From Embleya sp045207655 (lineage in GTDB: Bacteria; Actinomycetota; Actinomycetes; Streptomycetales; Streptomycetaceae): a DNA stretch of 64,000 nt. The position numbers were made by a program, and so were the translations under genes. Positions 17,831-25,149 of this stretch are shown here, piece after piece (position 1 is the stretch's first letter; each line of letters begins with the position of its first letter). Location: the NCBI RefSeq assembly GCF_045207655.1, contig NZ_CP108784.1, positions 4,216,001 to 4,280,000 on the forward strand, given 5' to 3'. Below the pieces are notes generated by a model. It was given only the letters and a program-made list of their open reading frames with translations, ran no database searches and was not told the origin of the DNA.

Positions 17831-17928
17831 TTCACCGGCGTTCGGGGGCATCCAGATGCCACCGACGCGTGGGTTCCGCCGCAGCTCAGGACGTTGGGGA
17901 ACCCATCCGGACTGGCGGATGACCTCTT

Positions 17929-17981
17929 GGAAAGCGTGTTGGGTTCACACCCTCACGAGTTCGAATCTCGTATCCTCCGCC
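17929..17981 (+). repeat. tRNA-Ser(GGA) 3' fragment, attachment-site copy 2
   Basis: Identical over 53 bp to copy 1, preceded by CTCTT and followed by AGCCTGAACAGGCAAAACG, a tail also found after copy 3. There is no 5' tRNA half upstream, so it is a displaced 3' end and not a tRNA gene. It separates E1 from E2. Confidence 0.9.
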
Positions 17982-17998
17982 AGCCTGAACAGGCAAAA

Positions 17999-18034
17999 CG
18001 TTGCCCTCGGCCGCAAGGCGGCCGGGGGGCAACG
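17999..18034. terminator. Hairpin after tRNA fragment copy 2
   Basis: CGTTGCCC pairs with GGGCAACG, and the inner CGGCCGC pairs with GCGGCCG around AAG. It starts 18 bp after copy 2. This is the same position and likely role as the hairpins after the other copies. Confidence 0.65.
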
Positions 18035-18042
18035 TCGTTGTT

Positions 18043-18055
18043 GGTCTCGGTTGAC
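18043..18055 (+). promoter_or_regulatory. Left-end arm site of E2 (GGTCTCG)
   Basis: GGTCTCG starts 62 bp after copy 2, with a weak GGTTGAC following at 18049. It matches the GGTCTCA word at the right end of the same element and not the GGTTGCA word of the neighbours. Confidence 0.5.
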
Positions 18056-18244
18056 GCGATCGACGCAGGTCACAACCTTGCGTCTCGCTGTAATGCCGCG
18101 CTTGGAACTGGACACCACCTCATGTCGGTGAGCACCGGAGCGGTCGTGTCCGACCACGCACCGTTGAAGGTTCGCGGGACACGCCCCGGGGTCACCCGGG
18201 ACGTGTCCAACCGCGCGATAGGCGTGAATCAGCTGTGCGGATGG

Positions 18245-19043
18245 TCAGGATGGGGTCGCGGTAGCCGTTCCAGGCGACACGACGCGGCCGCCAGTCGCGT
18301 GATTGCTTGGCGGCGGTTGGTTCTGCTCATGCGAGGTGACGACCGGCGTGCGCGCCGTGACTGCGTAAAACAACTCAGTCGGTACACGGCACTGCTCGAT
18401 CAGCCGGTCCTCGTTGATGCCTTCCTGGGTGAGCAGTTCGACGGCCCGCGGCAACAAGGACGGCTGCTCAATAGCACTGACCAATCCGGGTTCACTCCGA
18501 CGCCAACCGCGAGTCGTAACGGTCGTCATGGCGTTGCGGTACGACACGTCACTGAGCCGTCCGAGCCATCGCGCCCGATAAAGCAGCGCCTGCATGCTGA
18601 CGCCCCTTTGCTCCTTGAGACGAGCGAACGTACGCCAAGCGCTGCCCCCATGCTGGTCGGCAACAAATCGAAGATCTGGTCCGTGGGCATGAGCAGTTCG
18701 GCAGCGAAGCGGTGAGCTTGGTCCTCCACGATTCGACCACCCGGTTCGAGGAGTGCGACCACCCGAACCCTACGGGGATCCGAAGCGTCGGCGGTACACA
18801 CAGCCCCGGCACTTGGCAGACCCAAGACGTTGAGCCGTGATTTCATTCGCAGGCAGAGCCCGCAGGCAGCCTGGTGACCGGCCCGTCCGCACCCGACACG
18901 GCGCCACACACCGCGAGGTGGATGTCCGCGCGTGTACAGCAGTCGTCGAACTCCCTGGGAAACAGGGAGAAAACGTCCAACTGCCCGACGACACGGGGCC
19001 CAAGCGGGAGACTCGTTGCGGCGGCCGTCTCCTCGACCTTCAT
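18245..19043 (-). pseudogene. Decayed ImmA/IrrE-like metallopeptidase gene
   Basis: Pieces of one protein appear in different frames. Near 19043 there is a start-like MKVEETAAATS with QLDVFSLFP. Around 18690 there is RIVEDQAHRFAAELLMPTDQ, the ImmA/IrrE family signature after the metal site. From about 18660 onward, in another frame, there is GSAWRTFARLKEQRGVSMQA followed by LLYRARWLGRLSD, then EQPSLLPRAVELLTQEGINE and DRLIEQCRVPTELF to the stop at 18245. At least one frameshift lies near 18655, and the HELGH zinc motif expected before RIVEDQAHRF is not found in any frame. Intact relatives are XRE-linked proteases that cleave repressors in mobile elements. I read this as an inactivated gene divergent from the GmrSD gene. 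Confidence 0.65.
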
Positions 19044-19197
19044 GACCCAGTATCTCGAACCGTGCGGGGCCGTCCGACGTCACTCGAACGGAAGGGACCG
19101 GCAGGACCCCGCGGTGATCTCGCGCGCAAGCCGGAGACCTTGAACTGATCTGTTCTGTCGGTTGCCCGCTCGATGAGAGCAGCAGAGAAGGATCGCG

Positions 19198-21057
19198 ATG
19201 ACTGAACCCGACCGCACGATCGACGGCGTTGCCAAGACGATTGCCGAAGTTCTGGAAAAGAAGAAGTACTCGATCGACTACTACCAGCGCGAGTACAAAT
19301 GGGAGTCCAAACAGATCGCTGAACTGGTTGCCGACCTCACCGCGAAGTTCCTCACCCTCTACGATCCCGATCATTCGCGCAAGGACGTCGCGAAGTACCC
19401 CGGCTACTACCTCGGGTCGATCGTCATATCGCAGAAGGGGAGTCAGCCCTTCGTCGTCGACGGGCAGCAACGACTCACCAGCCTCACGCTGTTGCTGACC
19501 TTCCTGCGGCGACTTCAGGAGGGACGAGAGGAAGTCGTCAACATCGACGAACTCATCTACTCCGAGAAGTTCGGCGAGAAGTCGTTCAATCTTGACGTTC
19601 CCGATCGCAACGACTGCATGCATGCGTTGTTCGAGCACGGCGAGTTCGAGCCGCCCTCGGAGGCAGCGGAGTCGGTGCGCACGCTGGTTGACCGGTATGC
19701 CGAACTTGATGGGCTGTTCCCGGAAGAGTTGAAGGAGCGTGCACTCCCGTTCTTCATTGACTGGCTGAAGGATCGCGTCCAGCTCGTCCAGATCACCGCC
19801 TACAACGACGACGACGCCTACGCCATCTTCGAGACGATGAATGACCGCGGCCTGAAGCTCACCCCGGCCGACATGCTCAAGGGATACCTTCTCGCCAACA
19901 TGACGGCCGGCGAGCCTAGAACGCAGGCAAACGACCGGTGGAGGAAGAGCCTTCGCAACCTTGACGAGCGGGCGGAGGAGGCCGGCTCGGACTTTCTCAA
20001 GACCTGGCTGAGGAGCCAGTACTCCACCAAGATCCGTGAACGTCGGAAGGGCGCTCGGCCCGAAGACTGGGATCGGATCGGCACCGAGTTCCACCGATGG
20101 CTACGCGGCGCGAGTGACAGCGTCGGCCTCAAGACGCACGAGGACTATCGCCGGTTCGTGGTCCGGGACCTCGAATTCTACAGTCGCCAATATATGCGCA
20201 TCCTCGACGCGTCAACCGGCCTATTCCAACCGGACAGCCCGTTGCGCTTCATCCGCTTCAATGCCGACCTCGGCTTCACACTCCAGAACCAGCTGCTGCT
20301 GGCGCCTCTGCGTGTGGACGACAACGCAGCCGCCATCGACAAGAAGCTGGAGCTGGTCGGCCGGTTCACAGATATCTTGCTGGCACGGCGAATCTGGAAC
20401 TTCCGCGCGACTGCCTACTCGACGATGCAGTACGCGATGTTCACGGTGATGCGAGACATCAGGGGCCTCAGCGAGGGTGATCTCGCTGGATTCCTCCGTG
20501 ACTACCTGGGCAAGATCGACGAGTCGTTCGACTTCGATGGCCTCCACGTCCACCAGCAGAACCGCAGCCAACTCCACAAGATCCTCGCTCGGCTCACCGA
20601 CCACATCACCGTGCGATCCGGACGGGCCTCCAACTACATGGAACTGACCAATGGCGCGAAGGTGAAGTACGAGGTCGAGCACATCTGGGCTGATCACCCC
20701 GACCGGCACGAGGAAGAGTTCGCACACGAGACTGCCTTCGCTCGGCACCGCAATCGCATTGGTGACCTGCTGCTCCTACCGAAGCAATTCAACGCGAGCT
20801 ACCAAGACGAGACGTACGCCCAGAAGCGCCCGCGGTACTTCAGTCAGAACCTGCTTGCAGCCAGCCTGGATCCCCAGTCCTATGAAAAGAATCCCGGATT
20901 CCTGACCTTCATCAAGGATTCGGGGCTCAAGTTCCACGCCCATGAGGAGTTCAAGACTGCCGACATCGACGAGCGCGGAGCCCTCTACCAGGCGATCGCC
21001 ATGCAGGTCTGGAACCCTGATGACCTGGGCTTGGTCGTAGAGGGGGACTCATTGTGA
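19198..21057 (+). CDS. GmrSD-type restriction protein (DUF262 + DUF1524)
   Basis: A 619-aa single-chain member of the GmrSD family of modification-dependent (type IV) restriction enzymes. The N-terminal DUF262 has YSIDYYQREYKW (24-35) and the ParB-like NTP-binding signature VVDGQQRLTSL (87-96). The C-terminal DUF1524 His-Me nuclease has YEVEHIWADHPDRH (about 490-503) with the catalytic His, and RNRIGDLLLLPKQFNASY (about 518-535), which supplies the downstream Asn. Length fits fused GmrSD proteins. Relatives cut phage DNA bearing modified (often glucosylated) cytosines. It is intact, carries its own ATG without a near neighbour, and is the main cargo of E2. The spectrum of modified DNA recognised cannot be predicted. 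Confidence 0.88.
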   Translation: MTEPDRTIDGVAKTIAEVLEKKKYSIDYYQREYKWESKQIAELVADLTAKFLTLYDPDHSRKDVAKYPGYYLGSIVISQKGSQPFVVDGQQRLTSLTLLLTFLRRLQEGREEVVNIDELIYSEKFGEKSFNLDVPDRNDCMHALFEHGEFEPPSEAAESVRTLVDRYAELDGLFPEELKERALPFFIDWLKDRVQLVQITAYNDDDAYAIFETMNDRGLKLTPADMLKGYLLANMTAGEPRTQANDRWRKSLRNLDERAEEAGSDFLKTWLRSQYSTKIRERRKGARPEDWDRIGTEFHRWLRGASDSVGLKTHEDYRRFVVRDLEFYSRQYMRILDASTGLFQPDSPLRFIRFNADLGFTLQNQLLLAPLRVDDNAAAIDKKLELVGRFTDILLARRIWNFRATAYSTMQYAMFTVMRDIRGLSEGDLAGFLRDYLGKIDESFDFDGLHVHQQNRSQLHKILARLTDHITVRSGRASNYMELTNGAKVKYEVEHIWADHPDRHEEEFAHETAFARHRNRIGDLLLLPKQFNASYQDETYAQKRPRYFSQNLLAASLDPQSYEKNPGFLTFIKDSGLKFHAHEEFKTADIDERGALYQAIAMQVWNPDDLGLVVEGDSL

Positions 21058-21164
21058 GAGAAGGTCGCTGCCACGGCTGGGAGGGGTCCGCGATCAGCGC
21101 CGCCACACCCCCTGCTCTCGGCAGTCACGCCAGCTGTTGCGGCCGGTCTCGGCAAGGCCACGGC

Positions 21165-22250
21165 TCAGCAGCCGGGCTCGCCTAGCGGACCGCCCGGTGG
21201 CTCGGCCAGATCGGCCATGAGTTCCTGTCTCCAGTGGGGGTCAAGGCGCTGGTGAAGGACGGTCTCCGCAGCTTGCAGGGGCGGAAGGTGCAGTGTGGCG
21301 AGCAGCGCCTGGGCCGCGCCCGCTCGCCGACGCCACGCGTCACGTTCGTCTTGGTCGATCACGTCGCGGCCATTCGCGTCTATGGACGAGCGCCAACTGG
21401 CTTGGGCGTCGGCAGCGATGGTGCGCAGGCGTGTGCCCAGCGCTGACTCGTCGTCCACACGCCACCGTTCGCCGCCGGCCATGCGTGCCATGACATCGGA
21501 GACTTGGGGGTATGCGTCGATGCCCGTTTCCACGGCGAGTCGGATGACCTGGTTCGCGACTGCAACCGGCACACGGGTCGGGTGGAAATCGGCTGGCTTC
21601 TCCACCTCTGGACTCTGCGGTCCTCCGCGCCACACCGGGTCGTGCAGCAACGGCAGGAGGTGGCCACTGATCAGTTCGCCGTGCAGGGCATGAGCTGCCG
21701 GGTTCAGGCCGAACTTGCGAGTCAGGACGTCGCATACGGCGCGCAATATGGCGCGAGGGTTCCTGTCGTCGGGCTCGGAAAGGCCGGGGAGACTTCACCG
21801 GGGTCGGCTTCGCCGGGAAGGCGGTAGGTCCGGCGGGTTCGAACACAGTGACCAACTCGCCGTCCTCGTAGAAGGACAGCTGCGTGAATCCCGAGTGGAA
21901 GACCGTGACCGCGCGCGTGCCGTGAGACAACCGGCGCAAGACCTCGGCTCTGCTGCCCTCCCAGTGGCCCTCTTCGATTCCGAAGGCCCAGGCTCCTGTC
22001 GCACCGGCTCGCACGACGGGCAGGTAGCCGGACGTCCACCGGGCGCTGTCCTCCCTCGCGTCGACACGGGTCCGCGGCGCCACCGTGCTCTGGACGGCGC
22101 CGAACCGGCGGAGGAACTCGGCCGCGTCCACGCCATAGACGAAGGTGAGGCAGAACGAGGCGTATTCACCCGCCCAACCGTCCTCAGCGGTAGGCGTCGA
22201 CCGGCCGTAGTCGTACTCGGGAGGCGCTTGTCCAGGGAATTCAGCCTTGA
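21165..22250 (-). pseudogene. Frameshifted and 5'-truncated DUF6461-like gene
   Basis: The upstream part, in one frame to about 21800, reads FCLTFVYGVDAAEFLRRFG, then GAWAFGIEEGHWEGSRAEVL and RRLSHGTRAVTVFHS, then YEDGELVTVFEP, which resembles the DUF6461 family common in actinomycetes. Around 21790 the reading shifts to another frame that continues GLSEPDDRNPRAILRAVCDV and runs to the stop at 21165; in the old frame the sequence turns Arg-rich. No ATG, GTG or TTG with a ribosome-binding site is found at the 5' end before the frame runs into tRNA fragment copy 3, so the start is missing too. A sequencing error at about 21795 would heal the frame but not the missing start. DUF6461 has no known activity. 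Confidence 0.6.
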
Positions 22251-22365
22251 AGGACGTCGCGGCCAGGCGCTCCGATGACGACGAACGAAGGTGGCATCCG
22301 GACCCGGCCGAGCAGTGAAGCCCACCGCATAGGCGCTCCGCCCCTGCGGCGCTGGCCTCAATCCC

Positions 22366-22384
22366 GGTCTCAGTTCTGGTCTCA
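22366..22384 (+). promoter_or_regulatory. Twin GGTCTCA repeats (right-end arm sites, E2)
   Basis: GGTCTCA at 22366-22372 and 22378-22384, 12 bp apart, the second starting 106 bp before copy 3. The mid-block AGGTCAGGATGCTGAC starts at 22437, 47 bp before the fragment. The flanking CAGTTC and ATTCAC are also shared with the E0 arms at 11440. Confidence 0.7.
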
Positions 22385-22483
22385 TTCACTGGCGTACGCG
22401 GACGTCCGTGTCGGTGAGGTGTAAACGCTCCATTGCAGGTCAGGATGCTGACAGATGGGCACCGGACGGCGAGATAATCAATC

Positions 22484-22536
22484 GGAAAGCGTGTTGGGTT
22501 CACACCCTCACGAGTTCGAATCTCGTATCCTCCGCC
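22484..22536 (+). repeat. tRNA-Ser(GGA) 3' fragment, attachment-site copy 3
   Basis: Identical over the 53-bp core to copies 1 and 2, but preceded by CAATC instead of (A/C)CTT, so identity stops at the anticodon. Followed by AGCCTGAACAGGCAAAACGT as in copy 2. It separates E2 from E3. Confidence 0.9.
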
Positions 22537-22552
22537 AGCCTGAACAGGCAAA

Positions 22553-22590
22553 ACGTCGGCCCCGACCATGCACATGGTCGGGGCCGACGT
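22553..22590. terminator. Perfect hairpin after tRNA fragment copy 3
   Basis: A 17-bp perfect inverted repeat around a GCAC loop; the stem core is GGCCCCGACCAT / ATGGTCGGGGCC. It begins 17 bp after copy 3 and is followed by CGTTG. It is the strongest of the four post-tRNA hairpins. Confidence 0.75.
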
Positions 22591-22596
22591 CGTTGT

Positions 22597-22615
22597 AGTT
22601 GCAGTTCTGGTTGCA
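22597..22615 (+). promoter_or_regulatory. Left-end twin arm sites of E3
   Basis: AGTTGCA at 22597-22603 and GGTTGCA at 22609-22615, 12 bp apart, starting 61 and 73 bp after copy 3. This is the clearest left-end arm pair and mirrors the twin GGTTGCA at the right end of E3. Confidence 0.65.
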
Positions 22616-22923
22616 TTTATTTCCATCATTTAAGACATATCGTGCGCCGCGTCGTAATGTCTTGCCTTGGCGTCGCACGGCGCCCTCGATGGCCGTGCCG
22701 ATAGCATGGTTGCCGCAACCCTCGTCGCTTACTGGCCTGCGGCCTCGCGCTCAGGCTCCGACGCTCGGTCGTCGTGAACCCCCAAGTGCGCGTTCCGGTG
22801 TATCACCTGAAGGCGAACCACGGTTCCTGGGGCGGGAGGGGCCGAACTATCACTATCGTGTCGGGAGGGTCGCGAGTGAGCGGCCTGTGCCGGCTCTCAG
22901 TAGCTGACCATGGGGGACAAATC

Positions 22924-23190
22924 ATGCCGAGATTTGCCGAATTTGATGCCTCGTCCCTTCGCCACACCAGCAAGGTGGATGGTGGATTTCCTTGGCGTGG
23001 CTCAACTGTCACCCTGATTCGGATCGATGCGAAGGGAGTCGTTACCCAGGCGACCAGAATCACGGAGAAGAGGGCGATGCTTGTCCAAGCGGCTCCCAAG
23101 GACCTGGTTCTCGCTGCTTGGCCGGGGCAGTGGTCTCAAGATGTGTTCCTGGTGGATGACCTCAAAGCGGCTCGAGCGGAGATGGGTTGA
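22924..23190 (+). CDS. 88-aa protein of unknown function (E3 cargo)
   Basis: A small basic-to-neutral protein starting MPRFAEFDASSLRHTSKVDG, with GSTVTLIRIDAKGVVTQATR in the middle and WSQDVFLVDDLKAARAEMG at the end, suggesting a compact beta-rich fold. The ATG at 22924 has GGGGGAC about 8 nt upstream, which is why I prefer it to a longer frame starting at 22774. There is no signal peptide, membrane segment or known motif. It is the only plausible gene of the 1-kb element E3. Small cassette cargo is often an antidefence, immunity or toxin/antitoxin function, but nothing in the sequence proves that here. Confidence 0.6.
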   Translation: MPRFAEFDASSLRHTSKVDGGFPWRGSTVTLIRIDAKGVVTQATRITEKRAMLVQAAPKDLVLAAWPGQWSQDVFLVDDLKAARAEMG

Positions 23191-23388
23191 TCCCGGGCCT
23201 TGATAGGCGCATCAACCTTTAAGCCGGCCGGCAGCGCGCGGCCTCAAATCGCAGTGACGCCCGCACGCTCGATCGCCGTCCGGATCAAGCCGACCAGCGA
23301 ACTCATCGCGCTCTCTTTTGAGCTGGTGGCGCGCCTTCCGCCGGCGCGCTTCTGACCTGCAGAACTGCAACTACCCAGTGAAAATCCT

Positions 23389-23407
23389 GGTTGCATTTCT
23401 GGTTGCA
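23389..23407 (+). promoter_or_regulatory. Twin GGTTGCA repeats (right-end arm sites, E3)
   Basis: GGTTGCA at 23389-23395 and 23401-23407, 12 bp apart, the second starting 105 bp before copy 4. The mid-block AGGTCAGAACGTCGGC starts at 23460, 46 bp before the fragment. An inverted GTTGCAGTTCTGCA lies at 23358-23371. Confidence 0.7.
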
Positions 23408-23505
23408 TTCACGGGCGTACGGGTGCGTTCACCAAGCAGCTGGGCTGGCGCTCCGGCGCAGGTCAGAACGTCGGCAAAGCGGGCCGAAAGCACAAGCGAT
23501 CCCTT

Positions 23506-23557
23506 GGAAAGCGTGTTGGGTTCACACCCTCACGAGTTCGAATCTCGGATCCTCCGC
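23506..23557 (+). repeat. tRNA-Ser(GGA) 3' fragment, copy 4 (array terminus)
   Basis: Matches the core repeat except for G in place of T in the acceptor strand (ATCTCGGATCCTCC) and the last base. It is preceded by CCCTT like copies 1 and 2. It is followed by a hairpin but by no arm-like GGTTGCA or GGTCTC at +61, unlike copies 1-3. That is what the outermost, oldest chromosomal end of a tandem array should look like. Confidence 0.85.
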
Positions 23558-23978
23558 ACTCGCCCATAAGCGCACATGTGAGGCCCCGATCGCGCTGCGG
23601 TCGGGGCCTTCGTCGTTCCACCCGGCGCCGCGACACGTTCGACATGCGTCTGCCGGCCGGCCTTCCGGAGTTGGGCAACCCGTCACGGCCCCGGATTGCG
23701 CGGAGGCCCTGGTCGGTCCGGGGGCGGTCCGGGGCGGTCCGGGGGCCCGACCCATGTCCGGGTGTCGGCCGAGAGGCGATGGTGGCCTGCGGGTGCCGAC
23801 CGTGGATCCGGAGTGCGGCGGCGTGTGACGTGCCGGCAGGGCCCGATTGCTCGAACCCTGTCTGGGATGGGATGTCGTCACACGGATGGTCGTCGGCGGG
23901 CGCGGCGGCGGGGTGTCTCGGGAACACTTGGCTCAGACGGAGCGTGATCTCGGGTCTAGTTCAGTGGGAGAGCGGATC
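23558..23978. other. Junction between element array and core genome, no gene
   Basis: Holds the hairpin at 23581-23609. The rest is GC-rich intergenic DNA with a G-rich run near 23718-23745 (several GGTCCGGGG units). No frame has a supported start. The promoter of the DUF3068 gene probably lies at the right end. Confidence 0.5.
23581..23609. terminator. Hairpin after tRNA fragment copy 4
   Basis: AGGCCCCGA pairs with TCGGGGCCT around an 11-nt loop, followed by TCGTCGTT. Hairpins of this GGCCCCG type commonly end tRNA genes in Streptomyces. This may be the original terminator of the tRNA-Ser gene before integration. Confidence 0.7.
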
Positions 23979-25028
23979 GTGCGGACGAACATGGTGCTCC
24001 GCAGCGTCGGCGTCGTGGTGGGTCTGGTCCTGATCGCCTGCGCGTTCGTGCTCGCGTACGTCATCACGCCGAACTATGTGGTCCGGCTGCCCGACGACAC
24101 CGATGCCAAGCGCTCCTATGCCGGTGCCTTCAGGACCCTGCTCGACGCCCGGGAGGTGGCGAAGGGCAACCTTGCGGCGGCCGTCAAGCGGGACGTCCCC
24201 CTGGCCGTCGAACGGACCGTGAAGGTCGAGGAGACCTCGGGCGACACGGCCCTGGTCAGCGACAGCCGGACGACGAACGCCGCGGGCAACCCGGTCGAGA
24301 AGACGGACTGGAAGTACGCCGTCAACCGCAAGACGCTCGAGCCGTCCGGCAGCCATCCGGCGGGCTGGACGGTGGTCGACGCCCAGGGCCTGACGGTCAG
24401 TTGGCCGCTCGGCGCGAAGAAGAAGACGTACACCGGCTGGCGACCGGAGACCGGGAGCACGACGCCGCTGACGTACACGCGTACGGAGAGCAAGTCGGAC
24501 CTCGACACGTACGTGTACGAAGCGAACCTGCCGCCCACCAGGATCACCGACTCCCAGGTGCTCGCCGGTCTGCCGCCGGCCGTCCCGCGGACGACCCTGG
24601 CGCTGGTCGCCCAACTCGGCACCCTCTCGGCCGCGGCCAAGGAGCAACTGGCCGGACTGCTGCCGACATTGAGCGACCCGGTGCCGCTCGCCTACACGCT
24701 GGCGAGTGCCGACACGTTCTGGATCGAACCCGAGACCGGCATCGTGATCGATACGCGGCGGTCCCAGCAGCGCGTGGCCGGGGTCATCGCCCCGAGCAAC
24801 GGCGCCTTCCTCCCACTGCTGCCGGTCTCCGACGTCTTCTACCAGCAAACCCCCGAGTCCGTGAAGGACGCCGCGGACGACGCCGATGACGGCCACGACG
24901 CCATCATGCTCGTCGGTACCATCCTGCCCATCGTGGTGGGCGTGGTCGGAGCACTACTGGTTGCCGCGGCCGTGCTCATCCGACGTCGTCGCCCCCGCGG
25001 CACCCCCACGCCCGATCCGGACGCCTGA
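23979..25028 (+). CDS. DUF3068 (PorA-like) membrane-anchored protein
   Basis: A 349-aa protein of the actinobacterial DUF3068/PorA family. An N-terminal membrane helix (SVGVVVGLVLIACAFVLAYV) is followed by a long extracytoplasmic beta-rich domain with duplicated TYTGWRPET and FWIEPETGIVIDTRRSQQ features, then a C-terminal helix (AIMLVGTILPIVVGVVGALL) and a basic tail (IRRRRPRG). The GTG at 23979 has GGGAG about 8 nt upstream; ATG 23991 is an alternative. Family members are conserved beside cell-envelope genes but their activity is not established. It is the first core-genome gene right of the element array. Confidence 0.82.
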   Translation: MRTNMVLRSVGVVVGLVLIACAFVLAYVITPNYVVRLPDDTDAKRSYAGAFRTLLDAREVAKGNLAAAVKRDVPLAVERTVKVEETSGDTALVSDSRTTNAAGNPVEKTDWKYAVNRKTLEPSGSHPAGWTVVDAQGLTVSWPLGAKKKTYTGWRPETGSTTPLTYTRTESKSDLDTYVYEANLPPTRITDSQVLAGLPPAVPRTTLALVAQLGTLSAAAKEQLAGLLPTLSDPVPLAYTLASADTFWIEPETGIVIDTRRSQQRVAGVIAPSNGAFLPLLPVSDVFYQQTPESVKDAADDADDGHDAIMLVGTILPIVVGVVGALLVAAAVLIRRRRPRGTPTPDPDA

Positions 25029-25149
25029 CACACGGCGGTGTGACGGACTCGACAGCGGCCTCCACTTCGGCGAGGTGCCCCGCCACAACCGCGCCGCCGC
25101 GGGCGGCTCGCATCACGGTACGGCCGCGCCCGGGACGTGAGGGGGTCGG

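Larger units (their letters stand above)
11610..17981 (+). mobile_element. Element E1: tRNA-Ser-bounded cassette with kinase-helicase/PLD cargo
   Basis: A 6.4-kb segment between tRNA-Ser fragment copies 1 and 2 (its right copy included). Its left end has a hairpin (11630-11661) and GGTTGCA at +61 from copy 1. Its right end has twin GGTTGCA repeats 105 bp before copy 2. The only substantial genes are the pseudokinase-helicase and its overlapping PLD-like partner. No integrase, excisionase, replication or transfer gene is present, so it would need a recombinase supplied in trans or has lost its own. Confidence 0.75.
17982..22536 (+). mobile_element. Element E2: tRNA-Ser-bounded cassette with GmrSD-type cargo
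   Basis: A 4.6-kb segment between tRNA fragment copies 2 and 3 (right copy included). Left end: hairpin 17999-18034 and GGTCTCG at +62. Right end: twin GGTCTCA, the second 106 bp before copy 3. Cargo is one intact GmrSD-type gene flanked by two decayed leftward genes (ImmA/IrrE-like and DUF6461-like). No recombinase gene is present. Confidence 0.75.
22537..23557 (+). mobile_element. Element E3: 1-kb minimal tRNA-Ser cassette with one 88-aa gene
   Basis: A 1.0-kb segment between copies 3 and 4. Left end: a perfect 17-bp-stem hairpin (22553-22590) and the twin AGTTGCA/GGTTGCA at +61 and +73. Right end: twin GGTTGCA, the second 105 bp before copy 4, plus an inverted GTTGCAGTTCTGCA at 23358-23371. 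It holds one plausible gene. This is the size of an integron cassette rather than of a known integrative element. Confidence 0.75.

Noticed and set aside
18526..20094. A single 522-aa leftward gene
   Set aside because: Most of it is antisense to the GmrSD gene; only the last part carries ImmA/IrrE-like sequence, and that belongs to a frameshifted gene starting near 19.04 kb.
11610..23505. An integrase or relaxase gene inside the elements
   Set aside because: I looked for tyrosine-recombinase (R...HxxR...Y), serine-recombinase and conjugation motifs in every long frame and saw none; the long frames are accounted for by cargo or shadows.
11440..23557. A CRISPR array made by the repeated 53-bp units
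   Set aside because: The repeats are kilobases apart, are part of a tRNA, and carry no cas genes or regular spacers.
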